NCBI RefSeq assembly: GCF_000007345.1
Contig: NC_003552.1
Location: 5,394,001 to 5,458,000, forward strand
Source: Methanosarcina acetivorans C2A
GTDB lineage: Archaea; Halobacteriota; Methanosarcinia; Methanosarcinales; Methanosarcinaceae
Length of the DNA stretch: 64,000 nucleotides
Direction of reading: 5' to 3'
A program made the position numbers and the translations under genes. The notes under the pieces are model-generated. The model worked only from the letters and a program-made list of their open reading frames with translations. It did not search any database and was not told where the DNA came from. This document shows, one piece after another, positions 1 to 9,497 of this stretch (position 1 is its first letter; each line of letters opens with the position of its first letter).

Positions 1-1
1 T

Positions 2-82
2 TTTGCCAATAAGGTTGCTTCCAGAAAAATGAAGGAGAAATTCTCCGGCATACTGAAGAAGCTTCAAGGGGAGATGGAATGA
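2..82 (+). CDS. C-terminal end of an unidentified gene (partial)
   Basis: Frame 2 is open from the window edge to a TGA at 80-82. It encodes about 26 charged residues ending KLQGEME. The regulator start codon at 84 follows after one base, and the purine-rich stretch GGGGAGATGG that would serve as its ribosome binding site lies inside this reading frame, so the two genes are probably co-transcribed. The remainder is outside the window and no function can be read. Confidence 0.5.
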   Translation, partial: FANKVASRKMKEKFSGILKKLQGEME

Positions 83-83
83 A

Positions 84-869
84 ATGAAAATATCACTTAT
101 TGACCTGGCGTTTCTATCTGAAAAAAGGAAGGATTTGTTGCTCCTTCTGGAAGAAGGGCCCAAGACAGGCGACGAAATAAAAACGGCCCTTAACGTAAAC
201 TCGACTTCGATTATGCCCCAGATAAAGAAGTTAAAGGAAGGGCGTCTGATCGTTCAGGATGAAAAAAGTGCCTACAAGCTCTCGGACATGGGAGAAATAG
301 TTGTCGAGAAGATGGAGCCTCTGCTGGACACGGTCAGGGTCTTTGAGGAAAACTACGATTACTGGATTAACCACGACTTTAGTGCAATTCCCGAGCACCT
401 TCTTAACCGGATTGACGAACTAGGGAATTACTTCATGCTTGAAGCCGACCTTAACCGGCTTTTTGAGGTTCCCGAGGACTTTAGAAAGAACCTTCTTGAG
501 TCAAAACATATAAAAATGTTCCTTTCATACTTCAATCCCCTCCATATTGAACTCTATGCCGAGATAGTACGAAAAGAAGCGGAAATGTCCCTTATCCTGA
601 CAAAACCGGTCTTTGACAGAATGAAAAATGATTATTTTGAAGACCTGAAAATGCTTGTGGAATCAAAGAACACGGAAGTATATATCTGCGACAAAAATGT
701 GACGCTTAAAGACGTCGTAACGGAACGCTTCTGCTCTCTTGTACTCTTTGATAAAAAAGGAAAGTTTGACCATCAGCGCTTGATGAGCTTCGATGAAAGC
801 GCACTAAAATGGTGCGAAGAGCTCTTTTTATATTATAAAGATATGTCCAGGCGGCTGGACAAAATATAA
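84..869 (+). CDS. Msr/FilR1-type HTH regulator
   Basis: 261-residue regulator of the Methanosarcina Msr family. Residues 1-80 form a winged helix: an opening SLIDLAFLSEKRKDLLLLL helix, then a TSIMPQIKKLKEG recognition segment. Residues about 125-255 match the DUF1724 (FilR1 middle) domain, ending with the family signature MSFDESALKWCEELF before a basic tail. Length and both ends match the three other copies in this window (15794, 34320, 35469). Known members activate or repress mta and mts methyltransferase operons. The target here is unknown. The nearest methyltransferase gene, mtaA1, is about 7.6 kb downstream beyond genes on the opposite strand. Confidence 0.85.
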   Translation: MKISLIDLAFLSEKRKDLLLLLEEGPKTGDEIKTALNVNSTSIMPQIKKLKEGRLIVQDEKSAYKLSDMGEIVVEKMEPLLDTVRVFEENYDYWINHDFSAIPEHLLNRIDELGNYFMLEADLNRLFEVPEDFRKNLLESKHIKMFLSYFNPLHIELYAEIVRKEAEMSLILTKPVFDRMKNDYFEDLKMLVESKNTEVYICDKNVTLKDVVTERFCSLVLFDKKGKFDHQRLMSFDESALKWCEELFLYYKDMSRRLDKI

Positions 870-1127
870 TTTTCCACAGGTAGTGCAAGCACATGTTTAA
901 GACAGAGGCGGCATCTGTTTAAAACATAAGACTTTAGCCGGATAGACGAAATCGAATCTGGATGAAAACGGGAATGGGGGATACTCAACTCGAAATAGAA
1001 AAATGTCTTTCCGACCGCAATAATTTTCCAATGTTGGTTTACTTTCCCTAATTTTTTATTTTCTCCAGATTTTAAAGCTCTTTAGATTGAAAATATGGTT
1101 TCCGATCGCGGTTCTGTACCCTTCCCT

Positions 1128-1499
1128 TTATTCTCCCAGATATTTATCGATCAGGGATCTGAACCTGTGGATGTCTATGGGTTTTGAGATATAATCCACG
1201 CATCCCATTTCGATAAAGTGTTCTTCGCTTCCTTTCATGGCATGGGCTGTGACAGCTATCACAGGAATATCCGCAGTCGCAGGGTTCTTTTTTATTCTGT
1301 CCAGAACCTCAAGCCCGTCCATTTTAGGAAGTTGCATATCGAGGAGGATAATATCGAACTTTTTCTCAGCAAGGCGCTCAAGAGCCTTTATCCCGTCCTC
1401 TGCTTCGGTTACACGGTGTCCGTAAAACTCCAGAAGGTCCAGGATCAATTCCATGTTCATAGGGTTATCTTCGACAATAAGAATTTCTTTCATCTTCAC
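1128..1499 (-). CDS. Stand-alone response regulator receiver
   Basis: 123-residue single REC domain with no output domain. The acidic pocket (VEDN) lies near residues 9-12, the phospho-acceptor Asp in ILLDMQLPKMDG near residue 54, the switch Thr in AVTAH, and the conserved Lys in SKPID. It resembles DivK/CheY-like phosphorelay receivers. Its first 35 bases overlap the end of the upstream histidine kinase gene in another frame, which implies translational coupling. It is probably the final acceptor of the phosphorelay started by that kinase. What it acts on is unknown. Confidence 0.9.
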   Translation of the reverse strand: MKMKEILIVEDNPMNMELILDLLEFYGHRVTEAEDGIKALERLAEKKFDIILLDMQLPKMDGLEVLDRIKKNPATADIPVIAVTAHAMKGSEEHFIEMGCVDYISKPIDIHRFRSLIDKYLGE

Positions 1500-4400
1500 G
1501 CCTCTTCAGCATAGCTAATTGTTTTATCCTATTAATTAACTCTTTTCTTCCGAAAGTGCCCTTTTTCATAATAGAAATAAGATGACCCTTAAGTTCGCCG
1601 TTCAGTTTTTCAATATTCTTCTCGGTAAACTCGCCTGCAGTACAGACAATTAAAGGAATATCTTTTGTCTGTTCCCCGTCTCTCAGACGGGAAATGATCT
1701 CAAATCCACTTATCTCCGGCATCAGCAGGTCGAGGATGAGGATATCCGGCTGCTGCTCGGAAAAGAGCTTGTCCAGACCTGCCTGCCCACTGTAAGCCTT
1801 TACTATCTCAAAGCCCTCGGATTCAATCATTGAACTCAGCAGTTCCACCGCGTTCTCATCGTCGTCAATGATAAGAACCTTTGGTTCGTCGAAACTGAAC
1901 TTACCTGTGATTTCTCTTAAGGAGTCCAGTAGTTCGACTCTTCTTACCGGTTTTGTAAAGGAATAAGTTGCCCCGAGGGCAACTCCCAGCTCGTTGTTAT
2001 CTGTAACTGAAATAATAAGTACTGGGATGCTTGTCGTATCGAGATCGCTCTTCAGCTGTTTAAGAACATTCCAGCCACTGGTATCGGGAAGTAAAACATC
2101 CAGAGTGATAACATCAGGCTTAAGTTTCTTTGCAACTTCCAAAACATCTTTTCCATTATGCAGGGAAGCTGTACTGTACCCGGCTTCCCGAAGAACAACT
2201 GAGATCAGTTCATTGGAATTTATGTCATCGTCGACTACAAGCACAAGACTCTGAGCTTCCCTATTTTCAGGGAGAAGGATTTCCGGAAGCTCGAGTTCTT
2301 CCTTTAAAGCTTCCTCACACTCTTTAGCGGAGAAGGCAGCTGCTTTACTCATTTCAAACTCAAGCATTACGTCCTCAATGCCCTTTGTGTCGGCCTTTGG
2401 GGACTCGGGAGGCTTTGTGAGGGGAATTGTGAACATAAAAGTACTGCCTTTTTCAAGTTCACTCTCAACCCAGATGTCTCCCTTGTGTAGATTTACAATT
2501 TTCTTCACCAGAGCAAGCCCGAGCCCAGTCCCGCAGTACTGCCTGGCTGAGGAGGAATCGATCTGGGTAAAGGGCTGGAAAAGTTTTTTCTGGTCCTCAG
2601 AAGAAATCCCGATTCCTGTATCCGTTACGGAAAAAAGAGCCCTGCTTCCGCTCTTTTTGCAGTAGACCGAGACTCTACCCCCCTCCGGGGTAAACTTAAT
2701 CGCATTGCTTACAAGATTATAGAGGATCTGAATAAGCCGGCTTCTGTCGGCCTGAATGTCTCCGAAATCCGGCCCTACCACAAAGTTTATTTCAAGGGAT
2801 TTAGCCTGGGCAAGAGGGAAGAGCGTGGATTTCACCTCTTCGAAAACCGAGTCAACAGTAAACTCACTGTAGTGCAGGTCCATTTTTCCGGCTTCTACTT
2901 TAGAGAGGTCAAGAATATCATTTATAAGCCCCAGGAGGTGTTTTCCACTTCCAGAGATGTTATTAACATACTTCAGCTGTTTTTCGTTCAGTTCCCCAAA
3001 AACTCTCTCGATCAGGATGTCCGAAAAACCGATAATGGAATTCAGAGGCGTCCGCAGTTCATGGCTCATATTGGCAAGGAACTCGCTCTTTGTACAGCTG
3101 GCTGCCTCAGCTTCCAATTTTGCTTGAAGCAGTTTCTCTTCGGAACGCCTGTGTGCCGTAATATCAAGCCCTGTTTGCAGGAACCCGGTTACTTTTCCGT
3201 CTTCATCCTTTATCAGATTCATACGGATCGTCCAGATTTTTCCGTCGGGGGTAACTACCTCTCCTGTTTCCTCATTTCCGGACTCAAGCGCTTTTTGTGC
3301 AAGAGCTCTTCCGGAAACCGCATCGGAAATAGGGGAAAGTTTTTCATAGCTGTGCCCAACAATGTTTTCGAGTTTAAGGCCTGCGTAGTCAAGAGAAGCC
3401 CTGTTTGCCCAGACGATTTTCAACTCAAGATCCATAAAGATCACGAGTTCGCTGAGAGAGTTGAGAATAACTTTTTTCTCATGTTCCTGAGCTTTAACCT
3501 TATCGGAATTCAACCTCAGGCGGTCAAGCATCCGGTTTATTCCTTCAGTCAACCTTGAGAGTTCGTCATCCCCTTCCATAATACAGTGTGCCGAGAAATC
3601 TTCATCCTTTCCCACCCTGTCTACAAAAGAATCGATAGCAACAAGCCGGGATACGACCTCCCTGTCAAGAAGGAACTTACAACCTGCTCCGACCATGAGG
3701 CCGGAAAACAGGAGGAAGAGAACTATATACCTGAGGGACTTCCTGCCTTCCTCATAGATATTCCTGTCGGCAGTCGTCCTAACCATGATGGTTGGGTTTC
3801 CGTTAATGTCCCTGTGGATAAAATAACCTGCCAACCTGTCCCCTTCTACATCTACAAGCTGTGTGAAATTCTCACTTCCATTTTCTGAAAAAACATGCTC
3901 AAATTCAGGAGGCGCGTTATCAGGCCCATAAAGTAAAACCGGATTTCCCGTAATTTTCTGGATTGAATCAACGAAATCGGAATCCAGCTTCTTTCCCAGG
4001 ACAATTGTTCCGATCATTTTGCTGTTATCGAGTGCTGCAGACACAGGACGGCAGGAAACAATTACAGGCCCGTTTTCCAACAGGAGTATCCCGCTTAAAG
4101 GACTCAGCCTCTCCCTGCAGAGAAGGTCTCCCTCATTGATCTTCTGGTCTATTTCAGTGATAATTAAGTCGCTGGAAGCATCACTGGCATTTTTTGAGTC
4201 AGAGACCTGAGAGTATATCATAGTCCCCGAACTATTGACAAAAAAAACAAAGTCGCATCCGCTCAGGGTAAAAAGATCGGTGAGTAAAGTTCCGCCAAGA
4301 TCTTTCGGATTCTCACTTACCATGAAAGCCCGGACATCTTCCCTTGAAACCAGGGCGGAGCTTGTCTCGTCCAGCTGTATGATTTGGAAATCAATTACAT

Positions 4401-4551
4401 TATGTACACTTTCCACATTTTCAATTGCTTCTTTCTCCTCCAGACCGGAAAAACTTGAGTCAAGAATGTTCTGTGATGCAAAAATAACGACTGAAGTAAG
4501 AAGAGCAAAAATTATGTAGATAATAACAAGAATTTTTCTACTCACATTCAT
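1465..4551 (-). CDS. CHASE4-HAMP-PAS hybrid histidine kinase with two receivers
   Basis: 1028-residue membrane sensor kinase. Order: TM helix (about 7-26), extracytoplasmic CHASE4-like sensor (about 30-265) ending in the typical TTADRNIYEEGRKSL stretch, second TM (about 275-295), HAMP, PAS (about 360-470), HisKA with SHELRTPLNSIIGFSD (phospho-His near 497), HATPase_c with N, G1 (DTGIGI) and G2 (GTGLGLALV) boxes, then REC1 (about 770-885, VVDDD, LDVLLPDTSG) and REC2 (about 895-1015, IIDDDE, LDLLMPEISG). REC2 has MKKGT where a KP motif is usual. The ligand is unknown; CHASE4 is common in Methanosarcina kinases. It overlaps the downstream receiver gene. Confidence 0.9.
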   Translation of the reverse strand: MNVSRKILVIIYIIFALLTSVVIFASQNILDSSFSGLEEKEAIENVESVHNVIDFQIIQLDETSSALVSREDVRAFMVSENPKDLGGTLLTDLFTLSGCDFVFFVNSSGTMIYSQVSDSKNASDASSDLIITEIDQKINEGDLLCRERLSPLSGILLLENGPVIVSCRPVSAALDNSKMIGTIVLGKKLDSDFVDSIQKITGNPVLLYGPDNAPPEFEHVFSENGSENFTQLVDVEGDRLAGYFIHRDINGNPTIMVRTTADRNIYEEGRKSLRYIVLFLLFSGLMVGAGCKFLLDREVVSRLVAIDSFVDRVGKDEDFSAHCIMEGDDELSRLTEGINRMLDRLRLNSDKVKAQEHEKKVILNSLSELVIFMDLELKIVWANRASLDYAGLKLENIVGHSYEKLSPISDAVSGRALAQKALESGNEETGEVVTPDGKIWTIRMNLIKDEDGKVTGFLQTGLDITAHRRSEEKLLQAKLEAEAASCTKSEFLANMSHELRTPLNSIIGFSDILIERVFGELNEKQLKYVNNISGSGKHLLGLINDILDLSKVEAGKMDLHYSEFTVDSVFEEVKSTLFPLAQAKSLEINFVVGPDFGDIQADRSRLIQILYNLVSNAIKFTPEGGRVSVYCKKSGSRALFSVTDTGIGISSEDQKKLFQPFTQIDSSSARQYCGTGLGLALVKKIVNLHKGDIWVESELEKGSTFMFTIPLTKPPESPKADTKGIEDVMLEFEMSKAAAFSAKECEEALKEELELPEILLPENREAQSLVLVVDDDINSNELISVVLREAGYSTASLHNGKDVLEVAKKLKPDVITLDVLLPDTSGWNVLKQLKSDLDTTSIPVLIISVTDNNELGVALGATYSFTKPVRRVELLDSLREITGKFSFDEPKVLIIDDDENAVELLSSMIESEGFEIVKAYSGQAGLDKLFSEQQPDILILDLLMPEISGFEIISRLRDGEQTKDIPLIVCTAGEFTEKNIEKLNGELKGHLISIMKKGTFGRKELINRIKQLAMLKRREDERNSYCRR

Positions 4552-5128
4552 ATTCTAAACTCGGAGGGGTTAAAACTGAATAAGGGATATAAAATAATTG
4601 TAGAAGGCAAGCTTAAGATGATAAATATATAAATACTTCACACACATAGTATAAAAATTTAACCTGATTGGACATATATAAGGAAAAAATAAAGCTCTAT
4701 TACTTAAAAAAAGAAGCAAAAAAGCATATTACCAAAAAATACATTCGATAAGAATCAAGACAATAATTTGCCAAAAATATTAACTATAACACAAAATTAC
4801 TTTTACACAGAATTTACTTTCAAAATCATAAATTTTCGATTTCGCCTTTTCCGTTCAGCTTTCAATTCCGCCTTTTCCGTTCAGCTTTCAATTCCTTCTT
4901 TTCCGTTCAGCTTTCTATTTCGTTTTTCACGTTCAGCTTTCAATTCCGTCTTTTTCGTTCAGCTTTCTATTTCGTTTTTCACGTTCAATTATCCCATTCA
5001 GCTTTCTTGTTTAGTTTTCCCCTTAACCTTCTCTTTAACCTTCTCCTTAACCTTCTCTTTAGTCTCCTTGAGCTACCGTTCCAGCCCAGGGTCATGGTTT
5101 ATTCTATATCAGCTTCCTTCAAGCCAGA
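4552..5128. other. Intergenic region between kinase and ATPase genes
   Basis: 577 bp. The half next to the kinase is A+T-rich (4610-4800) and carries several TATA-like stretches suited to minus-strand transcription of the kinase. The half next to the ATPase stop codon is a pyrimidine-rich repeat array, listed separately. No convincing gene is seen; plus-strand open frames here are translations of the repeats. Confidence 0.6.
4833..5075. repeat. Imperfect pyrimidine-rich tandem repeat array
   Basis: The core cgttcagcttt recurs at about 26-27 bp spacing between spacers of the type caattccgccttttc or ctatttcgtttttca. From about 5020 the array changes to a 12-bp unit of the type aaccttctcttt, repeated about four times. 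It sits just downstream of the P-type ATPase stop codon (minus strand), so the ATPase transcript would read it as a purine-rich stretch. Confidence 0.75.
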
Positions 5129-7918
5129 TCACCATTTAAAGAATCTGGCTACCCAGCTCACATTTTTTCTCAGGAGATACTTCCTGAGTTCATCGACCCC
5201 GAGTAGGAAAACTGCAAAAGGAACGGCAAGCAGCATGTACTTGAAGTCAATGGGAGCGGTATTGAAGATAAGGTTAGCAACCGGGTTCCAGATAATGAGG
5301 GCAAGAATCAGGAGTTCACTTGCAATTCCCAGGAGGACCATGCGATTGCTGAAAAAACCCATTGAAAAGACAGACTGGAACCGGGTTCTTGAAACAAATA
5401 CATTAGCAATCTGGCAGATAATTATGGCTGAGAAGAAAGCGGTTATTGCCTGCATGTAAATAGGATTGTTGTTTGCAAGCTGCTCGCCGTAAGTCCAGCC
5501 TCCTCCAAAAAGTACGGCAAAATAACAGAAGAAACCTGCTGCAGCTTCTATGGGTCCCTTCACCCCGTAGGATGTCAAAAGCACCTGAGAGGTCAGTAAT
5601 TTTTCATCCCGTGGCCTGGGAGGTCTCTTCATAATATCTCCCTCCCCTTTCTCCACCCCCAGTGCAATGGCAGGTAGGATGTCAGTCCCGAGATCGATTG
5701 CCAGGATAAGCTGGACAGGCATAGGAAGGGGAATTGAAAGGAGAACAAAGGCTATGAACGGCAGGATCTCGGGGATATTACTTGTAAGGATGTAAGCAAT
5801 GAATTTTTTTATGTTATCAAAAACGGTCCTGCCCTCTTCTACAGCGTTTACTATCGTAGCAAAATTATCGTCAAGAAGTACCATGTCGGCAGCTTCGCGG
5901 GCCACATCCGTGCCGCTGCCCATTGCGACCCCCATATCGGCATTTTTTATCGCAGGAGCATCGTTTACCCCATCGCCGGTCATGGTCACGATCTCGCCTT
6001 CAGCCTGAAAGAGCTGTACAATTTTCAGTTTCTGTACAGGGGAGGTCCGGGCAAAAACAATGCTCGGATTTTTGAGCCGCGATGCAAGCTCTGTGCGGGA
6101 AAGGGATTTCAATTCGTCTCCGGTAATGATCTCAGGTGTCCCGAATGCTGCAAGACCTACGTCTCTCGCTATTGATTCTGCAGTAACCGGGTGGTCACCT
6201 GTTATCATAACAACTTTGATCCCTGCTGCGTGGCATTTTGCAATAGCTTCTCTGGCTTCAGGACGCGGAGGATCTATAATCCCGATGAAGCCAAGGAAAA
6301 TGAAGTCTCCGGTATACTCTTTCTGGGCGTCGGCCTGCCTGAAGGCGAGGGCAATTATCCTTTCTCCCTTTTCTGCCAGCTTCAGGTGTCTGCCAAGAAG
6401 CTCTTTTTGCCCGGCTTCATCCAGTTTTCGGATTTCTCCGGACTCCAGAATCGACCCGCACATCTGCACAACAACTTCAGGAGCGCCTTTAAGGTAGACC
6501 TCAAGTTTGTCTTCGGGAGTGCGGCAGACAACTTCCATTCTCCGGGTAAGAGAATCGAAAGGAAACTCTTCCTGCCTCGGATACTCGCGCTGGAGGGCTT
6601 TTACATCTACGAAACCGTTTGCAAAAACGAGAAGTGCCCCTTCGGTCGGGTCGCCAGTATATCCGGGAGGAGCTTCGTAAAGCTTTGCGTTATTGCAGAG
6701 CCCTGCAACCCTTATGAAAACAGGAGGGATTTTTTCCGGAGCCCAGCCGGGATTCCCTGTAAGTTCTTTTGAACCCGATTCACCGCCTTCCTGAGGACTG
6801 GAAGGTTTTTCCCGTTCCAGACTTTCAAACCCCAGGATAAGAGAATTTACTGCCATCCTGTTCTGGGTAAGGGTTCCGGTCTTGTCCGTACAGATCACAG
6901 TAGTCGAGCCCAGGGTCTCTACGGACTCAAGCTGCTTTATAAGGGCATTCCGGGTAGCCATTCTTCTGGAAGCAAGGCTGAGGGCAAGCGTAACTGTAGG
7001 CAAGAGCCCCTCTGGGACATTGGCAACAATGATTCCTATGGCAAAGATGAGGCTTGCGAGAAAGATATCTTGGAGAAAAAATGCGAGCAGGAAAAAAGTA
7101 ATTCCCAGGAAAATCGCAATTGCTGAAATGATCTTTATGAAATGGTTGAGTTCTTTTCGAATAGGGGTGTCCACGGAGGTGGTCTGCTCCGTAAGCGTTG
7201 CCAGGCTTCCGATCTGCGTATCCTGGCCGGTTCCGAAAACAATGGCTTTACCGTTTCCGCTCTGTACAAGAGTTCCGGAAAAGACCATATTCCGGCATTC
7301 CAGCATATTTTCATGAGTACACTCAATAGAGCGCAACTGCGGCTCTGACTCACCGGTCAGGGCGGAATTGTCCACTTTCAGGGCATTGGTCTCAATCAAA
7401 CGCCCATCTGCAGGGACCTTATCCCCTTCTTCGAGCAAGATGACGTCCCCTACAACAAGCTCTGAAGCCAGGATGTCCTTCACCTTTCCGTCCCTGAAGA
7501 CTTTTGCATGAGGAGGCAGAAGCTGTCGGAAACTTTCCATTGTCTTTGCAGCCTGGTACTCCTGCACAAACGTGAAAGTCCCGTTAAGGAAAACGACCCC
7601 GATAAGAGCAATTCCTATATATAGATTTCCCTCCCCCGGGTCAAGGTATTCGCCAAGAAAAGATAGAAGAGCTCCTACGGTCAGCAGGATGGAGAAAAAG
7701 TTACGGAACTGCCGGATGTATCTCTTAAATATACTTTCTTTTCCGCTTTCTTCAAGGACATTTGGACCGCACTCCTTGAGTCTGCGGGCAGCTTCCTGTT
7801 CACTGAGCCCGTTTTCATTTACACCTAACCTCTGCAGGAATTCAGAGTAAGAAATTAAATGTTCGTCGCCCTGAGGAGAGCATATCTGATTTTTATTTTC
7901 ATCCAGCTCCTTTTTCAT
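5129..7918 (-). CDS. P2-type cation-transporting ATPase, Na,K-ATPase-like
   Basis: 929-residue P-type ATPase. N-terminal cation-ATPase domain with the PNVLEESGKESIF segment (about 50-65), actuator TGES loop (about 190), phosphorylation motif ICTDKTGTLT (about 343-352), the KGAPE nucleotide-binding site, and hinge motif MTGDGVNDAPA. The M4 motif reads IIVANVPEGLLPTVTL, as in the P2C (Na,K/H,K-ATPase) subfamily, rather than the AAIPEGLP of P2A calcium pumps. About ten membrane helices are visible. It likely exports Na+ or another monovalent cation. The ion cannot be proved from sequence and no beta subunit is seen nearby. Confidence 0.88.
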   Translation of the reverse strand: MKKELDENKNQICSPQGDEHLISYSEFLQRLGVNENGLSEQEAARRLKECGPNVLEESGKESIFKRYIRQFRNFFSILLTVGALLSFLGEYLDPGEGNLYIGIALIGVVFLNGTFTFVQEYQAAKTMESFRQLLPPHAKVFRDGKVKDILASELVVGDVILLEEGDKVPADGRLIETNALKVDNSALTGESEPQLRSIECTHENMLECRNMVFSGTLVQSGNGKAIVFGTGQDTQIGSLATLTEQTTSVDTPIRKELNHFIKIISAIAIFLGITFFLLAFFLQDIFLASLIFAIGIIVANVPEGLLPTVTLALSLASRRMATRNALIKQLESVETLGSTTVICTDKTGTLTQNRMAVNSLILGFESLEREKPSSPQEGGESGSKELTGNPGWAPEKIPPVFIRVAGLCNNAKLYEAPPGYTGDPTEGALLVFANGFVDVKALQREYPRQEEFPFDSLTRRMEVVCRTPEDKLEVYLKGAPEVVVQMCGSILESGEIRKLDEAGQKELLGRHLKLAEKGERIIALAFRQADAQKEYTGDFIFLGFIGIIDPPRPEAREAIAKCHAAGIKVVMITGDHPVTAESIARDVGLAAFGTPEIITGDELKSLSRTELASRLKNPSIVFARTSPVQKLKIVQLFQAEGEIVTMTGDGVNDAPAIKNADMGVAMGSGTDVAREAADMVLLDDNFATIVNAVEEGRTVFDNIKKFIAYILTSNIPEILPFIAFVLLSIPLPMPVQLILAIDLGTDILPAIALGVEKGEGDIMKRPPRPRDEKLLTSQVLLTSYGVKGPIEAAAGFFCYFAVLFGGGWTYGEQLANNNPIYMQAITAFFSAIIICQIANVFVSRTRFQSVFSMGFFSNRMVLLGIASELLILALIIWNPVANLIFNTAPIDFKYMLLAVPFAVFLLGVDELRKYLLRKNVSWVARFFKW

Positions 7919-8477
7919 CGAATCCCCTTTAATTCAATGCGACGCAAGAATAAGAAACTTAACGTTGCGAGCATGTTGAATGCAGAAAAATAATCCGAAA
8001 TTATCAATTATCTGAGGAAGGGATTTAATAAAACCTTTCCTGTTCCGGAACAGGATAGTAGAAAAACAGAAGACGGAAAGGAACGGGAAGAGACAGGACG
8101 CTGGACAATAGGGTGAAAATTTATCAAGAGATTTATTAAAAAAAAGGCAAAGAAAAATTCCTGACAATTATTTTTTATAATTTGATAACTAAAAAAATAT
8201 CCGCATCCCATCCCAATTGAGGGACTTGAGAATTGTTTTTACGGCCAATATTCTCATTCCTGCTCATATGAGACAAAAAAGGTGATACAGAAGGCACTAT
8301 CTGCCCCCATTTACCCGTAAAAACTACAGTTTTTTAATATGTTTTGAACACCGGATACTCTAGTCTGGAGTATGAAACATTTTGGATTGAAAAGGTCTAT
8401 ATAATATTGTCAAGTAGACAATAAAATTGCAATAAAAATATATGTACTAAGATAAAAGTAAAAAAGGTATGACCGAT
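7919..8477. other. Divergent promoter region of the ATPase gene and mtaA
   Basis: About 560 bp, A+T-rich, with promoters pointing outward. No open frame here has family character. The right end holds the mtaA TATA box. The open frames on the minus strand (7934-8211) are low-complexity and have no recognisable content. Confidence 0.5.
8397..8406 (+). promoter_or_regulatory. Probable TATA box of mtaA
   Basis: The sequence ctatataata lies about 70 bp before the mtaA start codon, preceded by an A/G-rich stretch (gaaaagg) that could act as BRE. Transcription would begin near 8430, giving a leader of about 45 nt. Confidence 0.5.
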
Positions 8478-9497
8478 ATGAGCGAATTCACACTCAAAAC
8501 AAGACTTTTAGCCGCCGTGAAAGGCGAACCTGTTGACAAAGTACCTGTTTGTTCCGTGACCCAGACCGGAATTGTAGAACTTATGGACGAAGTCGGCGCT
8601 CCCTGGCCTGAAGCCCACACCAACCCTGAACTGATGGCAAAGCTGGCGCTCGCCAACTACGAGCTCAGCGGACTTGAAGCAGTAAGGGTCCCCTACTGCC
8701 TTACTGTCCTTGTCGAAGCCATGGGCTGTGAGATCAACATGGGTACCAAGAACAGGCAGCCCTCAGTTACCGGTCACCCCTTCCCCAAAGCCCTTGATGG
8801 TGCAGCCGTGCCTGCAGACCTCCTGCAGAAAGGAAGAATTCCGGCAGTACTCGAAGCAATCAAGATCATCAGGGAAAAAGTAGGCCCTGACGTGCCAATC
8901 ATCGGCGGGATGGAAGGTCCTATCACAGTCGCATCCGACCTTGTAAGTGTAAAATCCTTCATGAAATGGTCCATTAAAAAACCTGATCTCTTCGAACAGT
9001 CTCTTGACCTCGCAACCGCAGCTTCAATTGCGTATGCAAACGCCATGGTAGAAGCCGGTGCAGACATTATTGCTATTGCAGACCCTGTAGCATCCCCTGA
9101 CCTTATGAGCCCTGATTCCTTCAAGCAGTACCTCCAGCCCAGACTACAGAAATTCTCCTCCAGCGTTAGCAGCGTAACTGTTCTTCACGTCTGCGGAAAC
9201 GTAAACCCAATCCTCAGCTACATGGCAGACTGCGGTTTTGAAGGTCTCAGCGTTGAAGAAAAGATCGGCAGCGTAAAGAAGGCAAAGGAAGTCATCGGAA
9301 CCAGAGCAAGGTTAATAGGAAACATTTCCAGTCCCTTCACCCTGCTACCCGGACCTGTTGACAAGATCAAAGCCGAATCCAAGCAGGCTCTTGCAGACGG
9401 TGTAGATGTACTCGCCCCGGGCTGTGGTATTGCACCCATGACCCCTCTCGAGAACATCAAAGCCATGGTCGAAGCAAGAAACGAATTCTACGCCTGA
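8478..9497 (+). CDS. mtaA1: Methylcobamide:CoM methyltransferase MtaA (methanol-specific MT2)
   Basis: 339-residue zinc enzyme of the uroporphyrinogen-decarboxylase fold. It transfers the methyl group from the methylated corrinoid protein MtaC to coenzyme M. Zinc ligands are visible as HVCG (His237, Cys239) and GCGIAP (Cys316), which match the family numbering only if translation starts at MSEFTLK (8478). That ATG also has AAAGGT nine bases upstream, so I prefer it to the ATG at 8469. Start MSEFTLKTRLLAAVKGEP is typical of MtaA rather than MtbA. From memory this is M. acetivorans mtaA1 (MA4379). It is followed by the RamA-like gene but unlinked to mtaCB. Confidence 0.9.
   Translation: MSEFTLKTRLLAAVKGEPVDKVPVCSVTQTGIVELMDEVGAPWPEAHTNPELMAKLALANYELSGLEAVRVPYCLTVLVEAMGCEINMGTKNRQPSVTGHPFPKALDGAAVPADLLQKGRIPAVLEAIKIIREKVGPDVPIIGGMEGPITVASDLVSVKSFMKWSIKKPDLFEQSLDLATAASIAYANAMVEAGADIIAIADPVASPDLMSPDSFKQYLQPRLQKFSSSVSSVTVLHVCGNVNPILSYMADCGFEGLSVEEKIGSVKKAKEVIGTRARLIGNISSPFTLLPGPVDKIKAESKQALADGVDVLAPGCGIAPMTPLENIKAMVEARNEFYA

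Noticed and set aside
4768-5139. 123-residue plus-strand frame with FRSAFNS-type repeats
   Set aside because: It is a direct translation of the pyrimidine repeat array.
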